Shown one piece after another: positions 24,201-37,015 of a DNA stretch of 64,000 bases. Position 1 is the first letter of the stretch, and the number at the start of each line of letters is the position of its first letter. The DNA is from Streptomyces sp. AC512_CC834 (lineage in GTDB: Bacteria; Actinomycetota; Actinomycetes; Streptomycetales; Streptomycetaceae), in the NCBI RefSeq assembly GCF_019049325.1, contig NZ_JAGMUO010000120.1:218-64217 (forward strand), read 5' to 3'. The position numbers and the translations under genes are program-made. The notes under the pieces were generated by a model. That model worked only from the letters and a program-made list of their open reading frames with translations, was not told the origin of the DNA and ran no database searches.

Positions 24201-24905
24201 GTGCGGTCGCCGGGGGTGCCAGCGGCCCTCGCCGTCACCGGGGTCCGTGCGGTCGCCGGGGGTGCCAGCGACCCTCGCCGTCACCGGGGTCCGTGCGGTC
24301 GCCGGGGGTGCCAGCGGCCCTCGCCGTCCCCGCCGCCGTCTGTGCCGCCCGCGCGGGCGCCGGGGTCCGTGCGGTCCCCGCGGGTGCCAGCGACCCTCGC
24401 CGTCCTCCCCGCCTACCGCGCGTCCGGCGGTCCCACCGTCCCCGCCGTCCCGCCGTCCGCGCGGTCGCCGGGGTGCCAGCGACCCTCGCCGTCCCCGCCG
24501 CCGTCCGTGCCGTCCCCGCCGTCCGCGCGGGCGCCGGAGTCCGTGGGGTCCCCGCGGGGGCCAGCGACCCCCGCCGTCCTCCCCGCCAACCGCGCGTCCG
24601 GCGGTCCCACCGCCCGTGACGTCCCCGCCGTCCCGCCGTCCGCGCGGTCCCCGGCGTCCGTGCGGTCCTCGCGGGTGCCAGCGGCCCTCGCCGTCGCCGG
24701 GGTCCGTGCGGTCCCCGGTGGGTGCCAACGGCCCTCGCCGTCCCCGCGGTGCCCGCCGTCCGTGCGGTCGCCGGGATCCGTGCGGTCCCCGCGGGTGCCG
24801 GCGGCCCCCACCGTCCCCGCCTCCTACCGCGCGTCCGGCGGTCCCGCCGTCCGTGCGTCCCCGCGGGTGCCAGCGGCCCCCGCCGTCTCCGCCGTACCCG
24901 CCGTG
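24201..24905. repeat. nested GC-rich repeat array with inverted copies of APH gene segment
   Basis: About 700 bp of degenerate repeats. It begins with three 46-bp units starting at 24201, 24247 and 24293, then continues as shuffled variants of GTGCGGTC...GGGTGCCAGCG blocks. A second sub-element, at 24409-24446, about 24583 onward and 24824-24852, is an inverted copy of APH gene positions 23387-23424 (37 of 38 matches for the first; 29 of 29 for the last). Several frames are open throughout, so the long Gly/Arg or Pro/Ala ORFs here are not evidence of coding. No gene is supported between 24151 and 25038. Confidence 0.85.
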
Positions 24906-24910
24906 TCGTA

Positions 24911-24957
24911 GGCAAAGCAATGCCGGCGCAGCTCCCCAGCTGCGCCGGCATTTTGCC
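24911..24957 (-). terminator. strong hairpin terminator
   Basis: A perfect 15-bp stem (24919-24933 with 24938-24952) around CCCC, flanked by GGCAAA and TTTTGCC that extend the pairing. It lies 80 bp downstream of the 60-aa membrane-protein gene on the minus strand and probably ends it; it also insulates the repeat array. Confidence 0.85.
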
Positions 24958-25038
24958 GTCCGCCGCACCCCCGTCCCCACGGGGTTTCATGGATGGATGT
25001 CCCCGCCCGGACCGCTCTTCCGGGCCTGGGGTCGCCGC

Positions 25039-25221
25039 TCAGCGCCCCAGCACCACACCCACGGACGACGCCTGTGTGGCCACTGTCTCCCACCCGTCGA
25101 AGACGAGGAGGAGCAGGACCGCCAGGGGTAGGGCCATGAGCGTCGCCACCGCGGGGTGGCGACGGCCCTGACGGCGGCTTTCCCGTGTGCGGACGAGCGT
25201 CCGCGGAACCGTCTGGGCCAT
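25039..25221 (-). CDS. small membrane protein, 60 aa
   Basis: A basic N-terminus (MAQTVPRTLVRTRESRRQG) is followed by one hydrophobic helix (LMALPLAVLLLLVF, about residues 28-41) and a short polar end. The start ATG 25221 has an excellent AGGAGAGGG site six bases upstream, and the gene has its own terminator at 24911-24957. This makes it a credible single-pass membrane miniprotein with the N-terminus in the cytoplasm. Its leader contains an 11-bp inverted repeat. Function unknown. Confidence 0.75.
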   Translation of the reverse strand: MAQTVPRTLVRTRESRRQGRRHPAVATLMALPLAVLLLLVFDGWETVATQASSVGVVLGR

Positions 25222-25815
25222 GGTCCCTCTCCTGACCGTTTCGTTGTCTCGTGCAGCGGCGGGTGTCTGACCTCGGGGGACGAGTGCTGCACCCGCCGCT
25301 TGACCTCAAATCTATGCGTCCGGCGATCGTCGGACGTCATGCCCTCGTACCGATTGCCGGGCCTCCCGGAGGATGAGCCATGACCTGCCGAGTACTCCCC
25401 TGGGTGGAGACCGGCTCCCGGGTCTCCGGGTCTTCCCGGACGGGGTGCCCACCGTGCCCCGGTATCTCCTGGCTGTCCGGTGACATCGCTCACTTCGGCC
25501 GGCTCCCCGCAGGCCCCCGCAGCCGCCCCGTGCCCTGCTCCATCCGCCCCCACGGCCGAGGTGCGCGGCGCCGCCCGACTGCCTTCCGCCGCCTCCACCC
25601 GGGGGTTCTCCCCCGGTCCAATCGCCGGGCCTCGGGGGCCGGTTGGGATCACCGTCGGAGTGGGGCCGGCCTGCTCACGCGTTCGCTGACCACCCCTCAA
25701 CTCTCCCACCGGGCACTGACAATCCGTCGTCCCGTGAGGGCGCGGCCTCTGCGCGCGGGCGGCTGTGGAAACGTAAGCTGTGGCTCGTCACAGGGACCGG
25801 GCAGCGGGGATGAAC
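25222..25815. other. non-coding region upstream of small protein and kinase
   Basis: No gene is supported in these 594 bp; the open frames are shadows without ribosome sites. An 11-bp perfect inverted repeat AGCGGCGGGTG / CACCCGCCGCT (25255-25265 and 25290-25300) lies in the probable leader of the 60-aa gene and could form an RNA hairpin. Divergent promoters for that gene and the kinase are expected here. Confidence 0.6.
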
Positions 25816-27237
25816 ATGGCGATGATGCGCCTGAGGCGCGAGGACCCGCGCGTTGTCGGCTCGTTCAGGCTTCACAGGCGGCTCGGCGCGGGTGGGATGG
25901 GCGTGGTCTACCTGGGCTCCGACAAGAAGGGGCAGCGGGTCGCGCTGAAGGTCATCCGGCCGGACCTGGCCGAGGACCAGGAGTTCCGGTCGCGGTTCGC
26001 ACGCGAGGTCTCGGCGGCCCGGCGCATCCGGGGCGGCTGTACCGCGCGGCTGGTCGCCGCGGACCTGGAGGCGGACCGTCCCTGGTTCGCCACGCAGTAC
26101 GTGCCCGGCCCCTCCCTGCATGACAAGGTCGCCGACGGCGGGCCGCTCGCCGCGGCCGACGTCGCGGCCGTGGGCGCCGCGCTGTCCGAGGGTCTGGTCG
26201 CGGTGCACGAGGCCGGGGTGGTGCACCGGGACCTGAAGCCGTCCAACATCCTGCTGTCCCCGAAGGGGCCGCGGATCATCGACTTCGGCATCGCCTGGGC
26301 GACGGGTGCCTCCACGCTCACCCACGTCGGCACTGCGGTCGGCTCCCCCGGTTTCCTCGCGCCGGAGCAGGTGCGCGGGGCCGCGGTCACACCGGCGACA
26401 GACGTCTTCTCGCTCGGGGCCACGCTGGCGTACGCGTCGATGGGCGACTCGCCCTTCGGGCACGGCAGTTCCGAGGTGATGCTCTACCGAGTCGTCCACG
26501 AGGAGGCGCAACTGCACGGCGTCCCGGACGCCCTGGCGCCGCTGGTGCGGGCGTGCCTGGCCAAGGATCCCGTGGAGCGCCCCAGCACCCTGCAACTGTC
26601 GCTGCGCCTCAAGGAGATCGCCACCCGGGAGTCGCAGGGCGTGGCCGACGTACGGCCGCCCGCGCCGCGCAGCGCCGAGGCGGACCTGCCCACGGGGCGG
26701 CTCGCCGACACCTATCCGGAGCGGACCCAGCGACGGCCGCAGGGCCGGCCGGGCACGCCGGGCACGCCCGCGCCGAGGAGCACGTCGGGGTCGCGGGGAC
26801 CGGCGCCCCGGGGTGCCACTCCGCCGCGCGGCGGCGCGCCCTCGCGGGGCGGCGGCACCGGAGGGCGGTCCTCGTCCCGGCCCACCCCCGCCTCCCGCGA
26901 CGGCAACGGCAACGGCCGGAACACCCCCCGTACCAACGGCGGCGGTCGTCCCGCGCCGCGCAACGGGGCCGGCCGTACGGCGCCGAGGACCACGGGGGGC
27001 GGCTGGCGGCGGCCCGCCAATCCGCGGCTGCTGCGGCAGCGCCTGTTCGTGTTCGTGGTGGTGACGCTGCTGGTGGCGCTGGGTATCGCCGCCGCACAGG
27101 GCTGTCAGGGACCGTCCCGCGGGCTCGGCGGCGAGCAGCGGGACGGCGTACGGGCGGCACGGCAACTGGAGCGGGTGGATGTGCCGGACGAGGACCCCGA
27201 GCGGCGGGCGACCGGGACTGCGGCGACCGGACTGTAG
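25816..27237 (+). CDS. Ser/Thr protein kinase with single membrane helix
   Basis: A 473-residue Hanks-type kinase. Glycine loop LGAGGMGVVYLG, catalytic lysine VALKVI, HRDLKPSNILL, DFG in IIDFGIA and APE-like LAPEQ are all intact (residues about 18-270). A Pro/Arg/Gly-rich juxtamembrane linker (about 285-405) leads to one membrane helix (about 410-430) and a short extracellular tail of about 43 residues without PASTA repeats. The kinase domain is therefore cytoplasmic. ATG 25816 is chosen because GGGGA lies at proper distance; ATG 25810 is possible. No phosphatase or FHA partner is adjacent. Targets unknown. Confidence 0.93.
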   Translation: MAMMRLRREDPRVVGSFRLHRRLGAGGMGVVYLGSDKKGQRVALKVIRPDLAEDQEFRSRFAREVSAARRIRGGCTARLVAADLEADRPWFATQYVPGPSLHDKVADGGPLAAADVAAVGAALSEGLVAVHEAGVVHRDLKPSNILLSPKGPRIIDFGIAWATGASTLTHVGTAVGSPGFLAPEQVRGAAVTPATDVFSLGATLAYASMGDSPFGHGSSEVMLYRVVHEEAQLHGVPDALAPLVRACLAKDPVERPSTLQLSLRLKEIATRESQGVADVRPPAPRSAEADLPTGRLADTYPERTQRRPQGRPGTPGTPAPRSTSGSRGPAPRGATPPRGGAPSRGGGTGGRSSSRPTPASRDGNGNGRNTPRTNGGGRPAPRNGAGRTAPRTTGGGWRRPANPRLLRQRLFVFVVVTLLVALGIAAAQGCQGPSRGLGGEQRDGVRAARQLERVDVPDEDPERRATGTAATGL

Positions 27238-27278
27238 GGGCTGGGGCTTCGCCGGAGAGTCCGCCGGGCGGGCGGGGT

Positions 27279-28097
27279 CTACGCCGGGGGCCGGCCCGCC
27301 GTCACCGCGTAGAAGGCGACCGCCGCGGCAGCGCCCACGTTCAGCGAGTCGACACCGTGGGACATCGGGATGCGGACCCACGCGTCGGACGCCGCCAGGG
27401 CCCGCCGGGACAGCCCGCTGCCCTCGGCGCCCAGCATGAGGGCCACCCGGTCCATACGGTGCGGGGCGACCGCGTCGAGGGGCTCGGCCCGCTCGTCCGG
27501 GGTGAGGGAGAGGAGCGTGAAGCCCGCTTCGCGGACCGTCGCCAGACCGCCCGGCCAGGTGTCGAGGCGGGCGTAGGGCACGGAGAAGACCGCGCCCATC
27601 GAGACCTTGACGCTGCGCCGGTACAGGGGGTCCGCGCAGTCCGGGGAGAGCAGGACCGCGTCCATGCCGAGGGCGGCGGCGGAGCGGAAGATCGCGCCGA
27701 TGTTGGTGTGGTCGTTGACGGACTCCATGACGACGACACGGCGGGCGGTCGTCAGCAGGTCCGCCACGGTGGGAAGCGGCTTGCGCTGCATCGAGGCGAG
27801 CGCGCCGCGGTGCACGTGGTAGCCGGTGACCCGTTCGGCGAGCGCCGGGTCGACGACGTACACCGGGGCGGGGGCCTCGTCGATGACGTCGCGCATGGTG
27901 TCGACCCACTTGGCGGACAGCAGCATCGAGCGCATCGTGTAGCCCGCCTCACCGGCCCGCCTGATGACCTTCTCGCCCTCGGCGATGAACAGGCCTTCGG
28001 CCGGTTCGCGTCTGCGGCGCAGTTCGACGTCGGTCAGGCCGGTGTAGTCGTGCAGGCGCGGGTCGTCCGGGTTGTCGATCGTGACGAGTTCGGCCAT
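27279..28097 (-). CDS. SpoU/TrmH-family RNA 2'-O-methyltransferase
   Basis: A 272-residue SPOUT-class enzyme. An N-terminal L30e-like substrate-binding region (about 30-110) precedes the knotted domain with the three SpoU motifs: ESVNDHTNIGAIFRSA, LMLGAEGSGLS and IPMSHGVDSLNVGAAAAV. It should transfer a methyl group from S-adenosylmethionine to a ribose in rRNA or tRNA. It begins one base after the stop of the cobA gene, so both are likely on one transcript, although no functional link is evident beyond the use of SAM. Confidence 0.93.
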   Translation of the reverse strand: MAELVTIDNPDDPRLHDYTGLTDVELRRRREPAEGLFIAEGEKVIRRAGEAGYTMRSMLLSAKWVDTMRDVIDEAPAPVYVVDPALAERVTGYHVHRGALASMQRKPLPTVADLLTTARRVVVMESVNDHTNIGAIFRSAAALGMDAVLLSPDCADPLYRRSVKVSMGAVFSVPYARLDTWPGGLATVREAGFTLLSLTPDERAEPLDAVAPHRMDRVALMLGAEGSGLSRRALAASDAWVRIPMSHGVDSLNVGAAAAVAFYAVTAGRPPA

Positions 28098-28098
28098 G

Positions 28099-29331
28099 TC
28101 ACGCGGTCCCGTGCGGGCCGACGGCGACGACCTGGCCGACGACGATGACGGCGGGCGGCCTGACCTCGTGCTCGACGACCGTGTCGGCGACCGTGGCGAG
28201 GGTCGCGTCGACCCGGCGCTGGGCGGCCGTCGTGCCCTCCTGGACGAGGGCGACGGGGGTGTCCGGGGACCTGCCGTGCGCGACGAGGGTCTCGGCGATC
28301 CGGCCGATCTTGTCGACGCCCATGAGGATCACGAGGGTGCCGGTGAGCTTCGCGAGGGACGGCCAGTCGACCAGGGAGCGCTCGTCGTCGGGGGCGACAT
28401 GGCCGCTGACCACGGTGAACTCGTGGGCGACGCCACGATGGGTGACCGGGATGCCGGCCGCGCCGGGGACCGAGATGGAGCTGGAGATGCCGGGCACGAC
28501 GGTGCACGGGATGCCCGCCTCGGCCAGCGCCTGCGCCTCCTCCATGCCCCGCCCGAAGACGAACGGGTCGCCGCCCTTGAGCCGTACCACCGACTTGCCC
28601 TGCTGGGCGTGCTCGATCAGCGCGTTGTTGATGGCCTCCTGGGCCATGAAACGGCCGTACGGGATCTTCGCCGCGTCGATGACCTCGACGTGCGGAGGCA
28701 GTTCGGCGAGCAGGTCGCGGGGGCCGAGCCGGTCGGCGATGACGACGTCGGCCTCGGCGAGCAGGCGCCGCCCGCGGACGGTGATCAGGTCCGGGTCGCC
28801 GGGGCCGCCGCCGACCAGGGCGACTCCGGCGGTGCGGGTGCGGTGGTGCGGGGCGACGAGGGTGCCGTCGCGCAGGCCCTCCACGACCGCGTCGCGGATG
28901 GCGGCGGTGTGGCGGGGGTCGCGGCCGCGCGCGTCGGTGGTGAGCACGGCGACGGTGACGCCCTCGCTGTGGCCGGTCGCCGGGGTCCACGCCGTCGCCC
29001 GGTCGGCGTCGTCGGAGCGCACGCACCACACGCGGTGCCGCTCGGCCTCGGCGGAGGCGGCGGTGTTGGCCCCGGTGTCGCCGGTGGCGATCAGGGCGTA
29101 CCAGGCGTCCGCGAGGTCGCCTTCCGTGTACGGGCGCTTCTCCCACGTGATCTCGCCCGCGTCCGCCATCGCCTCGACGGACGGGGTCGCCTCCGGGGAC
29201 ACGAGGCGGATGTCGGCGCCCGCCGCGATCAGGGCGGGCAGGCGGCGCTGGGCGACCTGTCCGCCGCCGAGGACGACCACGCGACGGCCGGCGAGGCGGA
29301 GGCCTACGGGGTAGGCGGGGTGTTCGGCCAT
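28099..29331 (-). CDS. cobA: uroporphyrinogen-III methyltransferase with sirohaem-synthase N-terminal domain
   Basis: A 410-residue CysG-like fusion. The N-terminal third (about 8-150) has the Rossmann glycine motif RRVVVLGGGQVA of precorrin-2 dehydrogenase/ferrochelatase; the C-terminal part (about 165-405) is SUMT, with VGGGPGDPDLITVRG and RLKGGDPFVFGRG. It converts uroporphyrinogen III to precorrin-2, and possibly onward toward sirohaem, at the entry to corrinoid synthesis. ATG 29331 follows a GAGG-containing leader. It is linked to cobT and cobL on the same strand but separated from cobT by a 220-bp gap containing 9-bp repeats. Confidence 0.93.
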   Translation of the reverse strand: MAEHPAYPVGLRLAGRRVVVLGGGQVAQRRLPALIAAGADIRLVSPEATPSVEAMADAGEITWEKRPYTEGDLADAWYALIATGDTGANTAASAEAERHRVWCVRSDDADRATAWTPATGHSEGVTVAVLTTDARGRDPRHTAAIRDAVVEGLRDGTLVAPHHRTRTAGVALVGGGPGDPDLITVRGRRLLAEADVVIADRLGPRDLLAELPPHVEVIDAAKIPYGRFMAQEAINNALIEHAQQGKSVVRLKGGDPFVFGRGMEEAQALAEAGIPCTVVPGISSSISVPGAAGIPVTHRGVAHEFTVVSGHVAPDDERSLVDWPSLAKLTGTLVILMGVDKIGRIAETLVAHGRSPDTPVALVQEGTTAAQRRVDATLATVADTVVEHEVRPPAVIVVGQVVAVGPHGTA

Positions 29332-29387
29332 GAGGGAGGGCTCCTCGTCCTGGCGGTGCGGCGGGCGCTGCGGCTCTGGAGCGGCCC

Positions 29388-29432
29388 TGACGTGTCTTAC
29401 GTGTCTGAGGTGTCTGACGTGTCTGACGTGGG
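29388..29432. repeat. five 9-bp tandem repeats
   Basis: Units of TGACGTGTC or one- to two-base variants, five in a row, between cobT and cobA. The minus-strand reading is GACACGTCA, itself nearly palindromic, so a binding array is conceivable. The rest of the 220-bp gap shows no gene. Confidence 0.85.
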
Positions 29433-29551
29433 GATACGTGCGGATTCTAGGAGACGCGCGGGGACGGCACGAGACGCGTCCGGCATACGGCGGGGGTGCA
29501 GCGGCGGGGGATCGTCGCCGCGTCGCTCCTCCCCGCCGCCGCCGGGGCCGG

Positions 29552-33601
<4,050 letters not shown>

Positions 33602-33973
33602 GCGTAACCCCTCGCCCATCGGTTAGTGCTTCTACGACCAGCTCACCCGGGACGGCGCACCGACCGCCCGCAGTGAAGAACGAGCGTGCGTGCCGAGCGG
33701 CACGAACGACCCGCAGGAAAAGACGACAAAGCCATTGAGTGGCATTGTCGCGGGCGTTCCCCCGCCGCGACAGCTTGATCCGCGACGGCCCGCTGTGGAC
33801 TGCGCCACGTTGCGCGTCCTCCGGTTGTGCCGTACCACACCCAGCCCAGAAGGAGCGGGTTTTTACGGACATTGCCCGACGAACTGCCGGGTGTCCCAGT
33901 GCGGTACAACAATCCGCCAGCCTACCCCGCGCGGTATGACGAACCGATCACGGGGCGCGGTCGTCGTCGGTCG
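33602..33973. other. non-coding gap between cobL and cobT
   Basis: 372 bp with no supported gene. Somewhat lower GC than the surroundings and probably the cobT promoter and leader. I looked for a cobalamin riboswitch (B12-box type sequence) on the minus strand and did not recognise one. Confidence 0.5.
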
Positions 33974-35200
33974 TCAACGAGGTGCCTCGCGCCGCACGAT
34001 CTCACCGCTGAGCAGGAACGCGACGCTCCGCTCCGTCTCCGTCCAGGCCCGGGTGTCGAGTCCGACGGACTGCAGCAGGGCGCACTCGACTCGGTATCCG
34101 TGCTCCGTCAGGTCCCTGCCGACGAGTTCGGCCGCGTCGCGGGTCGCGGCGTGCGCGACGATGCGCTGCGGGCGGCGGTCGGCGACCGCGGAGACCACGG
34201 CCGCTCCCCCGCCGCCGACCCGGACGACGTCCGGTTCGGGGAGGTTCTCCAGGATGTGCGGGGCGGTGCCGTGCACGGTCTGGAGCTGGACGCCGAAGTG
34301 CCGTGCGACGGCCTCGGTGCGCGCGCAGGCCTCCGGGTCGCGGTCGACGGCGATGACGGCGGCGCCGCCGCGGGCGGCCTCGGTGGCGAAGGCGCCGCTG
34401 CCGCAGCCGATGTCCCACACGAGGTCGCCGGGGCGCGGTCCGAGCCGGGCGAGTTGGGCCGTGCGGAGCAGGTCCCTCTCGCCCTCGCCCAGCTCGCCGC
34501 CGTACGCCGCGGCGGGCAGCGACCAGCCGCGCGGTCCGGTGGCGGGGTCGCGCCCTGCGATCCAGCCGGCGCCGTCGCTCGCGGTGCCCGGACCGGCGCT
34601 GCCGCCGGCCACGATGACGACGTTCGGGTCGCGCCAGGTGTGGTCGGCGGCCTTGTCGGAGGTGACGACGGTGACCCGTTCGCGCGTGGTGCCGAGTTCC
34701 TCGCAGATGACGAAGGTGCGGTGGATGCCCTCCATCAGCAGGCCGAGTTCGGCGGGTCCGGCGCCGGGTGAGGTGAGGACCGCGACCTTGGTGTGGGCCC
34801 GGCACACGTTCACCGCGCGTCGCAGCGTACGGGGGTGGGCGACGACCACGTGGGCGTCGTCCCAGGGCATACCGGCACGGGCGAAGGCGGCGGCCACGGA
34901 GGAGACCGCGGGGACGACCTCCACCTCCAGGCCGAACTCGGGGGCCCGCAGGGTGCGTACGACGCCGAAGAAGCCGGGGTCGCCGTCGGCGAGCACGACC
35001 GTCGTGCCGCGGTGGGCGGCGATGCGGCGGGCGGCGAGGGCGACGCTGCCGAGGCGGATGCGTTCGGCGGCGGGCGGTACCTCGGGAAGTGCCAGGTGGT
35101 GGGGGGCGCCTGCCACGAGGGTGGCGGCACCCAGTGCGGAGCGCGCCGCGGCGGTCAGCGGCGAACCGTCCCAGCCGATCACCGTGACACGGTCGGCCAT
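33974..35200 (-). CDS. cobL: precorrin-6Y C5,15-methyltransferase (decarboxylating)
   Basis: A 408-residue CbiE-CbiT fusion. The N-terminal tetrapyrrole methylase domain (about 1-200) opens VTVIGWDGSPL and includes VVLADGDPGFFGVV; the C-terminal class I SAM methyltransferase (about 215-400) contains VWDIGCGSGAFATEAAR. It methylates C5 and C15 of precorrin-6Y and removes the acetate carboxyl. ATG 35200 begins MADRVTVIGWDG. It lies upstream of cobT in the same direction but is separated by 372 bp. Other corrin-ring genes must be elsewhere in the genome. Confidence 0.93.
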   Translation of the reverse strand: MADRVTVIGWDGSPLTAAARSALGAATLVAGAPHHLALPEVPPAAERIRLGSVALAARRIAAHRGTTVVLADGDPGFFGVVRTLRAPEFGLEVEVVPAVSSVAAAFARAGMPWDDAHVVVAHPRTLRRAVNVCRAHTKVAVLTSPGAGPAELGLLMEGIHRTFVICEELGTTRERVTVVTSDKAADHTWRDPNVVIVAGGSAGPGTASDGAGWIAGRDPATGPRGWSLPAAAYGGELGEGERDLLRTAQLARLGPRPGDLVWDIGCGSGAFATEAARGGAAVIAVDRDPEACARTEAVARHFGVQLQTVHGTAPHILENLPEPDVVRVGGGGAAVVSAVADRRPQRIVAHAATRDAAELVGRDLTEHGYRVECALLQSVGLDTRAWTETERSVAFLLSGEIVRREAPR

Positions 35201-35318
35201 CGTCGTCAGTCTCCAGGGTTTTCGCAGGTCGTGGTCGCGGAACCGTTCGCCGGCGCGCCCCGTGAGGGTATCCGGTGCGGCCTGGGTACGGGAGGGTGGC
35301 GCCGTCCGCCCCCGTGCA

Positions 35319-35957
35319 TCAGTTCCAGTCCGTGAAGGTGGTGAAACCGTCGCTGTCGGTCAGTTGCCCGGTGGCGCCCTCGAGGTCCTCCGGCAGCAGG
35401 CTCCACACGATGAAGTCGGTGCGTACGTCCCTCCAGACACCGTCGTCGGTGTGTACGCGCGCTATGCAGGCGCCTCTCAGCACGCCCTCGCTGATGCAGC
35501 CGATCTTCTGGGCGACCTGCTGGGAGGCGGTGTTGTCGGCCGCGGTGCGCAGCTCGACGCGTTCGAACTTCTGGTCACGGAAGAGCCACTGGGAGGTGGC
35601 GAGCGCCGCCTCGGAGGCGTATCCCTCGCCCCGGGCCCAGGGGGCGACTATGTACGAGAGTTCGGTGGACCGTACGTGCCAGTTGGTCTTGGTGAGCTGG
35701 ACGACGCCGACCAGTCGCTGGGTGAGGAACTCGGTGACGGCGAGGTCGAGGCCCCGGCCGGCCGTGCGCTCGGCGGGGGCGTGGTCGCCGATCCAGGTGC
35801 CGGCGTCGGCCTCGGTGAAGGGCTGCGGGACGTGGGTCCAGGCGGCGACCTGCTCGTCGTTCATCATCGCGGCCAGCGCGGGAACGTCGTCCTCGTCGAG
35901 GGGGCGCAGCACCAACCGCTCCGTGCTGATGGAGATGTTGGGGAAGGTGCTCGTCAT
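35319..35957 (-). CDS. RimJ/RimL-like GNAT acetyltransferase
   Basis: A 212-residue GNAT protein of the ribosomal-protein-acetyltransferase type: TERLVLRPLDEDDVPAL at the start, ELSYIVAPWARGEGYASEA as motif A and NTASQQVAQKIGCISEGVLRG as motif B. ATG 35957 is preceded by GGAGCGG; upstream in-frame starts are less likely. The promoter region contains a direct repeat GTAACC-TGG-GTAACC about 15 bp before the start. Substrate is not predictable and could be a protein N-terminus or an antibiotic. Lies alone between cobL and metQ. Confidence 0.9.
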   Translation of the reverse strand: MTSTFPNISISTERLVLRPLDEDDVPALAAMMNDEQVAAWTHVPQPFTEADAGTWIGDHAPAERTAGRGLDLAVTEFLTQRLVGVVQLTKTNWHVRSTELSYIVAPWARGEGYASEAALATSQWLFRDQKFERVELRTAADNTASQQVAQKIGCISEGVLRGACIARVHTDDGVWRDVRTDFIVWSLLPEDLEGATGQLTDSDGFTTFTDWN

Positions 35958-36039
35958 GCGCCGCTCCGTAACCTGGGTAACCGTCAGGGCCTGCTCGAAC
36001 TGCCCAGCATGCAGCATGAAAGCACTCAACCACACCACC

Positions 36040-36069
36040 GGGTCCGCCCCGTGAGCACGGAGCGGACCC
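36040..36069 (-). terminator. terminator of metNIQ operon
   Basis: Outer arms GGGTCCGC / GCGGACCC and inner arms CCGTG / CACGG with one unpaired position; 35 bp beyond the metQ stop on the minus strand. Confidence 0.75.
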
Positions 36070-36103
36070 GGTGGGTGACGCGGGGTTGGGCGTGGGAGGA
36101 GGG

Positions 36104-36931
36104 TCAGAAGGAGGGCAGGACCGCGCCGTCGTACTCGTCCTCGATGAACTTCTTCACCTCGGGCGAGTTGAGGAGCTTCGCGAGCTTCTTGACGCGCGGG
36201 TCGTCCTCCTGGCCCTCCTTGACGGCGAGGAGGTTGCTGTTCGGGTTGTTCTGGGCGCTCTCCAGGACGAGGGCGTCCTCGGCGGGCTTCAGGTCGGCCT
36301 CGATGGCGTAGTTGCCGTTGACGACCGCCGCGTCCACGTCGTCCAGGGAGCGCGGGGTCTGGGCCGCCTCCAGTTCCTTGAACTCGAGCTTCTTCGGGTT
36401 CTCGGTGATGTCCGCGGGGGTCGCCGAGGTGCCGACACCGTCCTTGAGGGTGATGATCTTGTTGGCCGCGAGCAGTTGCAGGGCGCGACCCTCGTTGACG
36501 GTGTCGTTGGGGACGGCGACGGTCGCGCCGCTCTTCAGGTCGTCGGCCTTCTTCACCTGGTGGGAGTAGAGGCCGAGCGGCTCCAGGTGCACGTCGACGA
36601 CGGACACGATGTGGGTGCCGTTCTTCTCGTTGAACTCGTCGAGGTACGGCTGGGTCTGGAAGTAGTTGGCCCCCACGGAGCCGTCCTCCGTCGCCGTGTT
36701 CGGCGTGACGTAGTCGGTGAACTCCTTGACCTCGAGGTCGAGCCCCGCGTCCTTCGCCAGGTTGTCCTTGATGTAGGTGAGGATCTCGGCGTGCGGGGTG
36801 GGGCTCGCGGCGACGACCAGCGGGCCGGAGATGTCGGAGGCGGAGTCCTTGTCCGAGCCGCAGGCGGTCAGGCCGAGGGTGAGGGCTCCGGCGGCGAGGA
36901 CGGCGGTGGTGATCTTGGCGGTGTTACGCAC
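36104..36931 (-). CDS. metQ: methionine ABC transporter substrate-binding lipoprotein
   Basis: A 275-residue NlpA/MetQ lipoprotein. The signal peptide ends in lipobox LTAC at residue 24, then GSDKDS. The mature part contains VVAASPTPHAEIL, VEVKEFTDYV-like sequence, ANYFQTQPYLDEFN and VAVPNDTVNEGRAL, all typical of the D-/L-methionine receptors. It delivers methionine to MetNI at the outer face of the membrane. Start is GTG 36931. It is the last gene of metN-metI-metQ, 84 bp after metI, and ends at a clear terminator. Confidence 0.95.
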   Translation of the reverse strand: MRNTAKITTAVLAAGALTLGLTACGSDKDSASDISGPLVVAASPTPHAEILTYIKDNLAKDAGLDLEVKEFTDYVTPNTATEDGSVGANYFQTQPYLDEFNEKNGTHIVSVVDVHLEPLGLYSHQVKKADDLKSGATVAVPNDTVNEGRALQLLAANKIITLKDGVGTSATPADITENPKKLEFKELEAAQTPRSLDDVDAAVVNGNYAIEADLKPAEDALVLESAQNNPNSNLLAVKEGQEDDPRVKKLAKLLNSPEVKKFIEDEYDGAVLPSF

Positions 36932-37015
36932 GAAAAGTGCCTTTCCTTCAGGTGGTGCGACCCCGCCTCGGGTGGTGCGGGGAGTCCTGGATCGGGGGTG
37001 GGCCCGCGCGTGGGC

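Noticed and set aside
24147..24980. Gly/Arg-rich or Pro/Ala-rich proteins predicted across the repeat array
   Set aside because: Several frames on both strands are open because of the repeat composition; no start with ribosome site and no domain.
25380..26123. 247-codon plus-strand ORF upstream of and overlapping the kinase
   Set aside because: No ribosome site, no domain, and it overlaps the well-supported kinase in another frame.
33602..33973. Possible cobalamin riboswitch before cobT
   Set aside because: No B12-box-like sequence was seen; the region has only weak structure.
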